DNA from: Actinomycetota bacterium
Lineage (GTDB): Bacteria > Actinomycetota > Thermoleophilia > Solirubrobacterales > Solirubrobacteraceae
DNA length: 13,714 nucleotides
Direction: 5' to 3'
Assembly: GCA_005788585.1 (NCBI GenBank)
Contig: SYBY01000145.1
Span: 1-13,714, forward strand
Below the pieces are notes generated by a model, which saw nothing but the letters and a program-made list of their open reading frames with translations, ran no database searches and was not told the DNA's origin. Of the stretch, positions 6,188-12,426 are shown piece by piece (position 1 is the first letter of the stretch; the number at the start of each line of letters is the position of its first letter). Made by a program: the position numbers and the translations under genes.

Positions 6188-8491
6188 ATGCGCCGACCTG
6201 ACAGCATCGCCGCGCACCGCGTGGAGCGACCAGCTCGGGCCGCCGTGCTCGTTCCTCTGCCGCCCGCAATCCCATGGCAGGCGGCAATGAGGACAGCGAT
6301 CCGGGGACAAACCGCTACATGGGGCGGCACCGCAAATCTGCCGGTTCCCGTTACGCCTGACCTGCTGGAACGGCGCGAGTTCTGGGCCCTCATGAGGGCC
6401 TTGGACCCTGACCAAGTGATTGCTGCGCCCATGCGTATGCATGACCTCGAGAACCTGCTTTCGGCCGAGCACGCACAGTGGAAGGAGAACGTGCTCAGCG
6501 AGCTCAGGGCAATCAGTGCATCGGAGCGAGCGATCGCCGACTACTTCAAGCGCTGCGCCGATGATCCGGTGCCCGGGACATCGCTTCCCGACGGCGTTCT
6601 TCCCGCGATAGCTGACCGCACACCGACATTTCGCCATGCGGCCGGAACGTCTCTTGCGTTGGCCACCTCAGACAGGGGAAGCGGCTTTCCGTTCGTTGGC
6701 TCCCTGCCGCTCCACGGAGCAGTTGGCCCAATCGGGGTGCGCGAGTTCACCGGAGATCTCGATGTCGGGCTGATGCTCGCCGCCGAGTTTGGAGACCTCC
6801 ATCCGAGAGCGCTTGACGCAATTGGTGGGTCCGCAGGAATCGTCGGTTCTCAGAACATCGATGACCGACAGTCGGCCCTGCAACTCAGTCTGGGCGGAGC
6901 ACCCTCGGGGTCAGCACTGCCCTTCGCCCTCAGCGAAGTAGGCCTCAGGTGGCTTGTTCCGGGCGCGCGGTCTCACCCAGGGCCGGCACTTGTCATTGGC
7001 GATGACCCGTGGGACTTCGCCGTCGCCTATGCCCTTCGGCGACACACTGGCGCGGCGTGGTGGATTCCGGCGTCGGCCGTGTCGGACGACTTGCTTCTTC
7101 ATCTTCTTGCCTCGCAGGTTGAGCGCTTTCTCGATGGTGCGCTCCTTGGTCACACAGAACAGTCGGCAACGGTTGTTTCGACATCCGACCAGGATCTCGC
7201 GGCGGCGCTCGCTGCCGAGCTAACTTCGCGCAACGGCCCAGATCCCGTGACTTGGCGCACGGGCGACGCGGTTGACCTGCTGACCACGTCGGCGAATCGC
7301 TTGTTGACAAGTGCCGGCCATCTGGAGAGCTTGCCACTCACCGACGGTCTGACCGGGTATCTGCCACCCCGCCCACCCACCGTGCCAATCGATCCGAACT
7401 CGCTGTACTGGATCTCCGAGGTGATGGGCCAGGGCTGGCAGCCCTTGGTCGATAGTCGACTTGCCACAGTCATCGTCAACGCCCCCGCGTACTCGAGCAC
7501 AGCCGCCCGGATCACCCAGAGCGGCGTTGCGTACCTCTGCCCGCACTACATTCGCATGGGTCCTGCGGATCTTGAGGCCGACACGATCCGACCACGCCTT
7601 CGCGTGCTGACGCTTGGAGACTCGGTGCGCAAAGTGGCGGAACGAGAGGGCTGGTCCGTCAGTCCCTCAGACAAAGGCCTCTTCGCCCGCAGATGCGAAG
7701 ACCTACTCGGTGGCGCTGACGCTCTACTCGACCTCTCGTCGGATCTGGTGTGCCTTGAGCTGCTCAACGAACTTCGATCGCCAGCGACGGCCTCCGCGGG
7801 CCTACGTCTCAACGACGGACGGATCTACTTCCCACTGGCGGACGTCGAGTCGGCCATCGCTTCCGCCGGCGCGGGGACCAGCGCCATCGAACTGGTGGAG
7901 TCCGGCGTGTTGCGCCGCGGCCTGTTGTTCAAGTGCGATCTGTGCCGGCAGACATCGTTCTACGAACAGGACGAACTAGCGGACCGACTGCGTTGCGCTC
8001 GCTGTCGGCAGCCCTTCGGGATCAGCGCCCCCGGCTGGCTCGGCACCGACGAGCCTCAGTGGCACTATCGCGTAGCCGAGGTCCTGTTCCAATTCCTGGA
8101 GAACAATGGCGATCTCGGCCTACGGGCCACCCAGACGTTCCTGCGACCCCGACGGGAGAGCCAGCTCGCCTTCGAGTATCTCCACGAGATTGACCTCGTC
8201 GACGGCGGCGACCCGAAGCCCATCGAACTCGACATCTGCGTGCAAGTCGGCGGTGACCTCTGGATTGGCGAGGCGAAGACTGGGCCAAACCTCGGGAACA
8301 AGCGGGAGCGGATCGCAAAGCTCCGTGGCCTTCGACGCGCCGCTGAGGTGCTCCGCCCACGCGGGCTCGTGTTTGTGACCGCAAGCGACTCATGGACCGA
8401 TCACACGCGAGGCGAGATCGCCCGCTCGTTCGAGTCCATGCCACTTGAGGTCAAGATGATCTCCAGCCCCCGCCGACGACCGCAGAGCTAG
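6188..8491 (+). CDS. Large protein with zinc ribbon and PD-(D/E)xK nuclease domain, probable defence gene
   Basis: I do not recognise the whole protein (767 aa from 6188; 734 aa if it starts at 6287). The N-terminal two thirds have no clear family. They include a helical stretch (about 60-120, EFWALMRALDPDQV onward) and a region with alternating hydrophobic strands such as GPALVIGDDPWDFAVAYALRR, which looks Rossmann-like. Near the C-terminus, C583-x2-C586 and C603-x2-C606 form a zinc-ribbon-like module. A restriction-endonuclease-type core follows: E663 and E667 in FEYLHEIDL, then E680-L-D682, 12 residues, and E695-A-K697 in WIGEAKTG. That D-x12-E-x-K spacing fits PD-(D/E)xK nucleases. It is the only large gene in the repeat-bounded element, has lower GC than its neighbours, and has no signal or membrane segment. 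Nuclease activity and a defence role are inferences. In this frame, everything before about 6019 is the shadow of the Vps62-like gene. Confidence 0.75.
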   Translation: MRRPDSIAAHRVERPARAAVLVPLPPAIPWQAAMRTAIRGQTATWGGTANLPVPVTPDLLERREFWALMRALDPDQVIAAPMRMHDLENLLSAEHAQWKENVLSELRAISASERAIADYFKRCADDPVPGTSLPDGVLPAIADRTPTFRHAAGTSLALATSDRGSGFPFVGSLPLHGAVGPIGVREFTGDLDVGLMLAAEFGDLHPRALDAIGGSAGIVGSQNIDDRQSALQLSLGGAPSGSALPFALSEVGLRWLVPGARSHPGPALVIGDDPWDFAVAYALRRHTGAAWWIPASAVSDDLLLHLLASQVERFLDGALLGHTEQSATVVSTSDQDLAAALAAELTSRNGPDPVTWRTGDAVDLLTTSANRLLTSAGHLESLPLTDGLTGYLPPRPPTVPIDPNSLYWISEVMGQGWQPLVDSRLATVIVNAPAYSSTAARITQSGVAYLCPHYIRMGPADLEADTIRPRLRVLTLGDSVRKVAEREGWSVSPSDKGLFARRCEDLLGGADALLDLSSDLVCLELLNELRSPATASAGLRLNDGRIYFPLADVESAIASAGAGTSAIELVESGVLRRGLLFKCDLCRQTSFYEQDELADRLRCARCRQPFGISAPGWLGTDEPQWHYRVAEVLFQFLENNGDLGLRATQTFLRPRRESQLAFEYLHEIDLVDGGDPKPIELDICVQVGGDLWIGEAKTGPNLGNKRERIAKLRGLRRAAEVLRPRGLVFVTASDSWTDHTRGEIARSFESMPLEVKMISSPRRRPQS

Positions 8492-8736
8492 ACCGGATGC
8501 GACATTGTTGCCGCTCGCAACGTTCAGTGTCAGCACAGGATTCGTAATTCGCAGCCCATGCCTGGCGAGAACACAACGTCGGTAGCCGTCGCCCAGGATT
8601 CAGAACTCTTCGGTGCAGTCCGGGAGGTCGTGCTGGAAGCCCGCATCCGGTTTCGGGAGCGACCTGACGGTGAACCGCTACCTCGAGACACCGGTTTCCC
8701 TGCGAGCGGAGAGTTCCATATCGGTGTCACGCAGGT
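8492..8736. other. Right end of the element, no confident gene
   Basis: About 245 bases lie between the nuclease stop and the right repeat. A weak hairpin (GTTGC, 5 bases, GCAAC at 8507-8521) follows the stop and might act as a terminator. An open frame from an ATG at 8558 runs through the tRNA on the antisense strand to 8815. Its end (RGIEPLTSRM) is the familiar false peptide read across a tRNA, and no ribosome site precedes it. Short repeats of CCGGTTT and ATTCG are visible, too short to interpret. Confidence 0.5.
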
Positions 8737-8758
8737 GAGTGACGGGCGCGGGATGGAG
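8737..8758 (+). repeat. Right copy of 22-bp direct repeat (att-like), overlapping tRNA 3' end
   Basis: This copy is identical to 6013-6034. Seventeen of its bases lie just downstream of the tRNA and five (8754-8758) are the last bases of tRNA-Ala. The overlap with a tRNA 3' end is what suggests an attachment site rather than a chance repeat. Confidence 0.85.
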
Positions 8759-8826
8759 CCAAGGGGGATCGAACCCCTGACCTCTCGGATGCAAGCCGAG
8801 TGCTCTACCAGCTGAGCTATGGCCCC
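8754..8826 (-). tRNA. tRNA-Ala, anticodon UGC
   Basis: The 73-base gene reads GGGGCCATAGCTCAGCTGG at its 5' end. It folds as a standard cloverleaf: acceptor GGGGCCA pairs with TGGCTCC (one G-T), the D-loop is AGCTGGTAGA, the anticodon stem CTCGG/CCGAG encloses TTGCATC with anticodon TGC (Ala), and the T-arm is AGGGGTTCGATCCCCC. The discriminator base is A and CCA is not encoded. Its 3' end overlaps the right 22-bp repeat. Its first ten bases overlap the end of the upstream nuclease gene on the same strand, so that gene's stop codon TAG is tRNA bases 8-10. The tRNA looks fully intact despite the adjacent insertion. Confidence 0.97.
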
Positions 8827-9260
8827 GTCCGATCAATTGTAGGCGGCTGCAGCGTGAGCGACAGGTAGTCCTGCGCAAGGCGGACATCGCGACGGCGACG
8901 ACTGCTTGGCTGGTACCGCACGTGCAACCGGGTCCGCCCGTCGAAGACCCGGGACGGTATGTAGATGCAAGTGCCAGTCGTGGCGTCGTACACGGCAAGC
9001 CAGTCAACGGTTTCGGCGGCGTACGTTCGCACGCTGCGACGGCGACCACCGACGATCGTCTGTGTGTAGCAGCGAACCTCAACGGTCACGCCATCGGAAC
9101 GCGCGTGCTTGATCTGGACCCGCTGAAGCGTGCCGTCAACCTCGGCGATGAGGTCAGCGTCCCAGTTCTCTCCAAAGGGGAAGGCCACCTTGTGGCCTTG
9201 GCGGCGAAGGTCCATTGCGACCGCGAGTTCCGCAACGTCTCCTGCGATCTTCGTGTTCAC
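8817..9260 (-). CDS. PD-(D/E)xK endonuclease of the I-Ssp6803I-like family
   Basis: The 147-aa product opens with the family core: GDVAELAVAMDL with E11, GHKVAFPFGENW, D36 in DADLI, then VQIK with Q49 and K51. These form a PD-(D/E)xK site in which the usual second acid is replaced by Gln, as in the Pfam PDDEXK_5 group that includes the homing enzyme I-Ssp6803I. The later TYAAETVDWLAVYDATTGTCIYIP (79-102) is the typical second half, and the C-terminus is Arg-rich. It probably cuts DNA; its target and role are unknown. Translation starts at a GTG overlapping the stop of the upstream paralogue (GTGA), with GGGGGAG 5 bases upstream. The gene runs into the tRNA-Ala on the same strand: its stop is inside the tRNA and its last codons contain the tRNA's likely -10 box. 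GC is lower than in flanking genes. Confidence 0.75.
   Translation of the reverse strand: MNTKIAGDVAELAVAMDLRRQGHKVAFPFGENWDADLIAEVDGTLQRVQIKHARSDGVTVEVRCYTQTIVGGRRRSVRTYAAETVDWLAVYDATTGTCIYIPSRVFDGRTRLHVRYQPSSRRRRDVRLAQDYLSLTLQPPTIDRTGP
8836..8841 (-). promoter_or_regulatory. Probable -10 box (TACAAT) of tRNA-Ala
   Basis: On the minus strand TACAAT lies 9 bases upstream of the first tRNA base, putting a transcription start about 2-3 bases before the mature 5' end. That is normal for tRNA genes, and the AT-rich hexamer stands out in this DNA. No good -35 is seen at 16-18 bp spacing. The box lies within the Pro-Thr-Ile codons near the end of the nuclease gene. Confidence 0.5.
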
Positions 9261-9424
9261 GCGAACTCCCCCAACTGCTTGACCTGCACTCGCTCCAACT
9301 TCCCGTACCGCAGCACGACCAGATCGAACAGCCAGTCCTCGCCGTATGGCAACGCGATCTGATGCCCGCGCTGCCGGATGTCGGACGCCACCTTCAGCTC
9401 CGCGAGGTCGCCCTTGTGCTTCAT
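9257..9424 (-). CDS. Short paralogue of the PD-(D/E)xK nuclease (55 aa, core only)
   Basis: The product starts MKHKGDLAELKVASDIRQ and contains the whole catalytic-core pattern of its downstream neighbour: E9, D34 in FDLVV, and Q47-V-K49 in RVQVKQ. It stops six residues after that Lys, without the second half of the family fold. The two proteins match closely across this stretch (GD-AEL-VA-D, GH, P-GE-W, DL, RVQ-K), so this is a partial tandem duplicate. Its stop overlaps the next gene's GTG start in GTGA, and its last codons supply a strong ribosome site for that gene. It may be a broken duplicate kept as a leader for coupled translation, or a real small partner. The ATG at 9424 is 61 bases after the stop of the deacetylase-family gene; the frame is open upstream to 9520 but overlaps that gene. 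Confidence 0.6.
   Translation of the reverse strand: MKHKGDLAELKVASDIRQRGHQIALPYGEDWLFDLVVLRYGKLERVQVKQLGEFA
9266..9272 (-). promoter_or_regulatory. Ribosome binding site GGGGGAG for the full-length PD-(D/E)xK gene
   Basis: GGGGGAG lies 5 bases before the GTG at 9260 and is formed by the Leu-Gly-Glu codons at the end of the upstream 55-codon gene. It supports the GTG start and translational coupling of the pair. Confidence 0.6.
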
Positions 9425-9485
9425 CGGATTCACCACCCGATGATGCCGCCCCCTCAGCCCGTCCGGCCCGATCTGCGCAGAGTTG

Positions 9486-10403
9486 TCACAGACCCGTGCG
9501 CGTTCCGGCACGCGCTGCAACAGCCCGTGCGGTCGCGAGGTTGATGTCCACCGTGTCGGCCACGTCCGGCGCGTACCCGCCGGCCAGCACCACGCACACC
9601 GCCGCGCCCCACGCGGCCGCCCGGTCGAGCACCACAGCGTCCCGCGCCGCCAGCCCCACCTTCGTCAGCGCCAGCCGCCCCAGCCGATCGCCCTCCCACG
9701 GGTCGGCGGCCGCCAGATAGAAGACGAGGTCGGCGCCGCCCACGCGATCGAGTGCGCCCTCCAGCACCGCGAGGTACTCGTCGTCGCCCACGCCGTCGCG
9801 CAGGTCGATGTCCAGGTCACTCACCGCACGACGGAACGGGTAGTTCGCGCCACCGTGGATCGACAGGGTGAACACCGACGCATCCGTCGCGAACAGCTCG
9901 GCCGTCCCGTCGCCCTGGTGGACGTCGCAGTCGATCACCGCCACCCGCCCGGCGAACCCGTCCACCGCGCGCAGGTCCTGCACCGCCACGGCAAGGTCGT
10001 TGAACAGGCAGTACCCGCGCCCGGCGGCAAACCCCGCGTGGTGCGTGCCGCCCCCGAGGTTCATCCCGAATCCCGAGCCCGACCGCACCAGCGCATCGCG
10101 CGCGGCCTCCACCGTCCCCTGTGTCGAGCGCCGGCCGCGCTCCACCAGCGCCGCCGACCACGGCAGCCCGAGCACGCGGATCTCGCGGTCGCTCATACCG
10201 CCGGTCCGCACCCGGTCCAGGTACGCCGCCTGGTGCACCGCGCCGAGCAGCTCCCACGCCGCGGGCGGTGACGCGGCAATGTCATCCGCCCCCGCCACGC
10301 CCTCGGCCAGCAGCCGCTCGCGCAACAGCCGGTACTTGCCCAGCGGGAACTTGTGGCCCTCCGGGAGTGGGAAGTCGTGTGCGTCGTGCGCCCAGAACCG
10401 CAT
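9486..10403 (-). CDS. Histone-deacetylase-family amidohydrolase
   Basis: The 305-aa product carries the full active-site series of the HDAC/acetylpolyamine amidohydrolase superfamily: tandem H121-H122 in GGGTHHAGFA; the zinc ligands D160 and H162 in VIDCDVHQGDG; SIHGGANYPF (181-190); the third zinc ligand D234 in AAADPWEGDRLG; and the late loop VLAGGYAPD with Y277. The compact length without extensions fits the small bacterial members. In bacteria, relatives deacetylate acetyl-lysine on metabolic enzymes, acetylpolyamines or other amides; the substrate here is unknown. It is cytoplasmic. The ATG at 10403 has AGGTGA just upstream. It is divergent from the dehydrogenase at 10448 with 44 bp between, and the two nuclease genes and the tRNA follow it on the same strand. 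Confidence 0.87.
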   Translation of the reverse strand: MRFWAHDAHDFPLPEGHKFPLGKYRLLRERLLAEGVAGADDIAASPPAAWELLGAVHQAAYLDRVRTGGMSDREIRVLGLPWSAALVERGRRSTQGTVEAARDALVRSGSGFGMNLGGGTHHAGFAAGRGYCLFNDLAVAVQDLRAVDGFAGRVAVIDCDVHQGDGTAELFATDASVFTLSIHGGANYPFRRAVSDLDIDLRDGVGDDEYLAVLEGALDRVGGADLVFYLAAADPWEGDRLGRLALTKVGLAARDAVVLDRAAAWGAAVCVVLAGGYAPDVADTVDINLATARAVAARAGTRTGL

Positions 10404-10447
10404 CAGTCACCTATCCGCACACGCGCGCACCAGCGATCATCACGTCC

Positions 10448-11251
10448 ATGAGTCTGCCCCAGCCCGACCCCGCAGCCACGGTCCTCATCACCGGCGCCTC
10501 CTCCGGCATCGGCGCGGAGCTCGCGCGCCAGCTCGCCGCCAAACAGCACAACGTCGTGCTCGTCGCCCGGCGCATCGACCGCCTCAACGCGCTCGCCGAC
10601 GAACTCGCGCGGACCCATGGCGTCCGGGCCGACGTCCTGCCCGCGGACCTCGCCGACGTCGCCGCCCGCGAACGGCTCATCGACGCCGTCGAGCACCTGG
10701 ACCTCCACCTCGCCGGCGTCTGCAACAACGCGGGCTTCGGCGGCTCGGGCTTCTTCGCGAAGGCCGATCAGGCCAAGCAGCGCGAGATGGTCGAGGTCAA
10801 CGTCGACGCACTGCACCACCTCACCGGCGCGTTCGTCGGCGGGATGGTCGAACGGGGCACGGGGGCGATCCTCAACGTCGCCAGCCTCGCCGCCATCCAG
10901 CCGCTGCCGTCCTTCGCCACCTACGCCGCGACCAAGGCGTTCGTCCTGTCCTTCAGCGAGGCGCTGCACGCGGAGCTGTCGAGCTCCGGCGTCAGCGTCA
11001 CCGCGCTCTGCCCGGGACCGGTCCCCACCGAGTTCGGCGAGATCTCCGGGATGGGCGACATCGACGAGACGCTGCCGGGCATCGTCACCGTCTCGCCCGA
11101 ACAGGTGGTCCGCGAGGCGATCGAGGGGATGGAACGCGGGCGGCGCACCGTCACGCCGGGTCTCCTGATGAAGGCCGCCGCGGTCGGCGGCCGCTTCACG
11201 CCCCGGTCGATCCTGCTCCCGCTCGCCCGGACCGGGATCAGGAAGATCTAG
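10448..11251 (+). CDS. Short-chain dehydrogenase/reductase (SDR), classical type
   Basis: The 267-aa product is a typical Rossmann-fold SDR: TGASSGIG (15-22) for cofactor binding, a basic pair R41-R42 after the second strand that suggests NADP(H), DLAD (67-70), NNAG (93-96), the catalytic S146 in LNVAS, and Y159-x3-K163 in YAATK. PGPVPTEF (189-196) follows the active site as in many members. The C-terminal portion includes VSPEQVVREAIEGMERG, common in DltE/YqjQ-like short-chain enzymes. Substrate unknown. The ATG at 10448 has no clear ribosome site but begins just before the first strand. Its 3' end overlaps the convergent DUF3089 gene by 14 bases. Confidence 0.88.
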   Translation: MSLPQPDPAATVLITGASSGIGAELARQLAAKQHNVVLVARRIDRLNALADELARTHGVRADVLPADLADVAARERLIDAVEHLDLHLAGVCNNAGFGGSGFFAKADQAKQREMVEVNVDALHHLTGAFVGGMVERGTGAILNVASLAAIQPLPSFATYAATKAFVLSFSEALHAELSSSGVSVTALCPGPVPTEFGEISGMGDIDETLPGIVTVSPEQVVREAIEGMERGRRTVTPGLLMKAAAVGGRFTPRSILLPLARTGIRKI

Positions 11252-12353
11252 CGCGATCGGCCGAGCGCCACGCGCGGCCCTGGATCCGCACGAGGTCGAG
11301 GAGGTTCCCCAGCGCGAGGTTTGCGTCGACGAGGTGCAGGCCCCAGGCGGGGGTGGGGGACGGCGTGAGGTCGGGTCCGCCGTCCACCGGCGTGATCTGC
11401 AGGGAGGTCGCACCGCCGGTCTTGACGCACCGCGCCCGGTACGCGCCGTCGATCTGGATCCAGCGCTCCTTGGACGTCAGTTTTGGGAAGCCCAGGAGGC
11501 TGATGCCCGCGGCGATGGAGGTCCCCGGCGCGAACGGCGCCGACGGCACGATCGTCGTGAGTGTGCCGGAGCCTCCCCCGAGGCTCGCGGGGTTCGTGCA
11601 GAGGATCTCGCGGTTGGTCTCGGTCGTCCGGGCGAACAGCGCGTCTGCGGGCGGCGGCTCGTCGTAGACCGAGAACGCGACGACGCAGCCGACCTGCCGG
11701 CGCGTGCGGCAGGCGCCGATATTGCGGAAGTCGCCGCCGCGGTCAGAGCCCTTCCGGACCAGGACGTTGCCGCCGAGGAGCAGTGCCGAGACGATCCGCG
11801 CACGGGCGCGCGTCGAGCGATCGATCTCCTTGGCGATGAGCTGGCGCAGGACGAACGTGCCCTGGGAGTGGCCGATCAGGACGACGCCGCGGCCCTTGTT
11901 GTCCCTGCGCAGGTACTCCCGCCACGCGGCGAGCACGTCGGCGTAGCCCCGCGGGTTGACGACCCCACGGCGCTCGCCGCCCTGCGCGACGCCCGGCTGG
12001 ATGCCCTGGATCGTGCGCTGGCGGTAGACCGGGGCGAACACCCGGCACGTCTCCGCGTAGCGGGCGGCCTGGTAGAGCGCGATGGATCGCAGCTCGGGGT
12101 CGATGCGCCTGTTGGCGACGAGCGTCTTCTGGTCGCTCACCGTGGGGTAGACGTAGAAGCAGTCCACTCGCTGGTCGACCGGGACGGAACGATCAGAGGT
12201 CCGGTTGCCGGACGGCGTGAACTGCGACGTGCCGAGGTTCCCGTCGCACACGTCCTTGCGATCCGGGTGACAGAGCCACGTCGTGGCGGCCGAAGCCGAC
12301 GAGGGCACGAGCGCGCAGGCCACGACGGCCGCGAGGAGGGACAGGCGGAGCAT
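11238..12353 (-). CDS. Secreted DUF3089 alpha/beta-hydrolase-like protein
   Basis: The 371-aa product begins with a signal peptide (MLRLSLLAAVVACALVPSSASA, cleavage about residue 22) and then ATTWLCHPDRKDVCDGNL, the start typical of DUF3089 proteins. DCFYVYPTVS (64-73) and the nucleophile elbow G161-H-S163-Q-G165 follow, in an alpha/beta-hydrolase fold that is probably a secreted lipase- or esterase-like enzyme. Cysteines at 28, 36, 65 and 103 may form disulfides outside the cell. The substrate is unknown. The ATG at 12353 is chosen because it begins the signal peptide; a GTG at 12362 is also possible. The upstream region has no clear ribosome site. It lies downstream of the substrate-binding protein gene but is separated from it by a strong hairpin, so it is probably expressed on its own. 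Confidence 0.85.
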   Translation of the reverse strand: MLRLSLLAAVVACALVPSSASAATTWLCHPDRKDVCDGNLGTSQFTPSGNRTSDRSVPVDQRVDCFYVYPTVSDQKTLVANRRIDPELRSIALYQAARYAETCRVFAPVYRQRTIQGIQPGVAQGGERRGVVNPRGYADVLAAWREYLRRDNKGRGVVLIGHSQGTFVLRQLIAKEIDRSTRARARIVSALLLGGNVLVRKGSDRGGDFRNIGACRTRRQVGCVVAFSVYDEPPPADALFARTTETNREILCTNPASLGGGSGTLTTIVPSAPFAPGTSIAAGISLLGFPKLTSKERWIQIDGAYRARCVKTGGATSLQITPVDGGPDLTPSPTPAWGLHLVDANLALGNLLDLVRIQGRAWRSADRARSS

Positions 12354-12368
12354 GCGAGCCACGCTAAC

Positions 12369-12391
12369 GGGGCGGTCGCCCTGACCGCCCC
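12369..12391 (-). terminator. Strong hairpin terminator after the substrate-binding protein gene
   Basis: GGGGCGGTC and GACCGCCCC form a perfect 9-bp stem with a 5-base loop, starting 35 bases past the stop codon of the gene ending at 12427. No T-run follows on the minus strand, as is frequent in high-GC actinomycetes. It also lies just upstream of the next gene's start at 12353, so the upstream gene probably terminates here. Confidence 0.6.
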
Positions 12392-12426
12392 GCTTGCGGA
12401 TCCGGCGACGTGCCGGGCCGGGAGGG

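Larger units (their letters stand above)
6013..8758 (+). mobile_element. Putative integrase-less genomic element at the tRNA-Ala 3' end
   Basis: Two perfect 22-bp direct repeats bound this 2.7-kb segment (unit length 2724 bp). The right copy includes the last five bases of tRNA-Ala, the classic place where tyrosine-recombinase elements insert. Removing one repeat plus the interior would leave the Vps62-like gene intact, followed 36 bases later by the end of an intact tRNA, a plausible empty site. The interior is lower in GC than its surroundings: three sampled 60-base lines average 60%, against 72% for three flanking lines. It holds one large nuclease-like gene and no recombinase, so it would need an integrase in trans or is a remnant. 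I see no terminal inverted repeats, and 22 bp is too long for a usual transposon target duplication. Confidence 0.6.

Noticed and set aside
3712..6432. 906-codon open frame on the minus strand
   Set aside because: It is very rich in Arg, Pro and Ala, has no domains, and overlaps four well-supported genes. Long false frames are expected in GC-rich DNA.
6013..8758. Insertion sequence or transposon
   Set aside because: No transposase, no terminal inverted repeats, and a 22-bp direct repeat is too long for a usual target duplication.
8558..8815. Possible 85-aa gene on the plus strand at the element's right end
   Set aside because: Its second half reads antisense through tRNA-Ala, giving the well-known false peptide RGIEPLTSRM. 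There is no ribosome site at 8558 and no recognisable family. The first ~50 codons might be real but nothing supports it.
8817..9260. Group I intron homing endonuclease in the tRNA, as for I-Ssp6803I
   Set aside because: The family is similar, but the tRNA-Ala gene is uninterrupted and no intron core is seen; the nuclease gene lies beside the tRNA, not within it.
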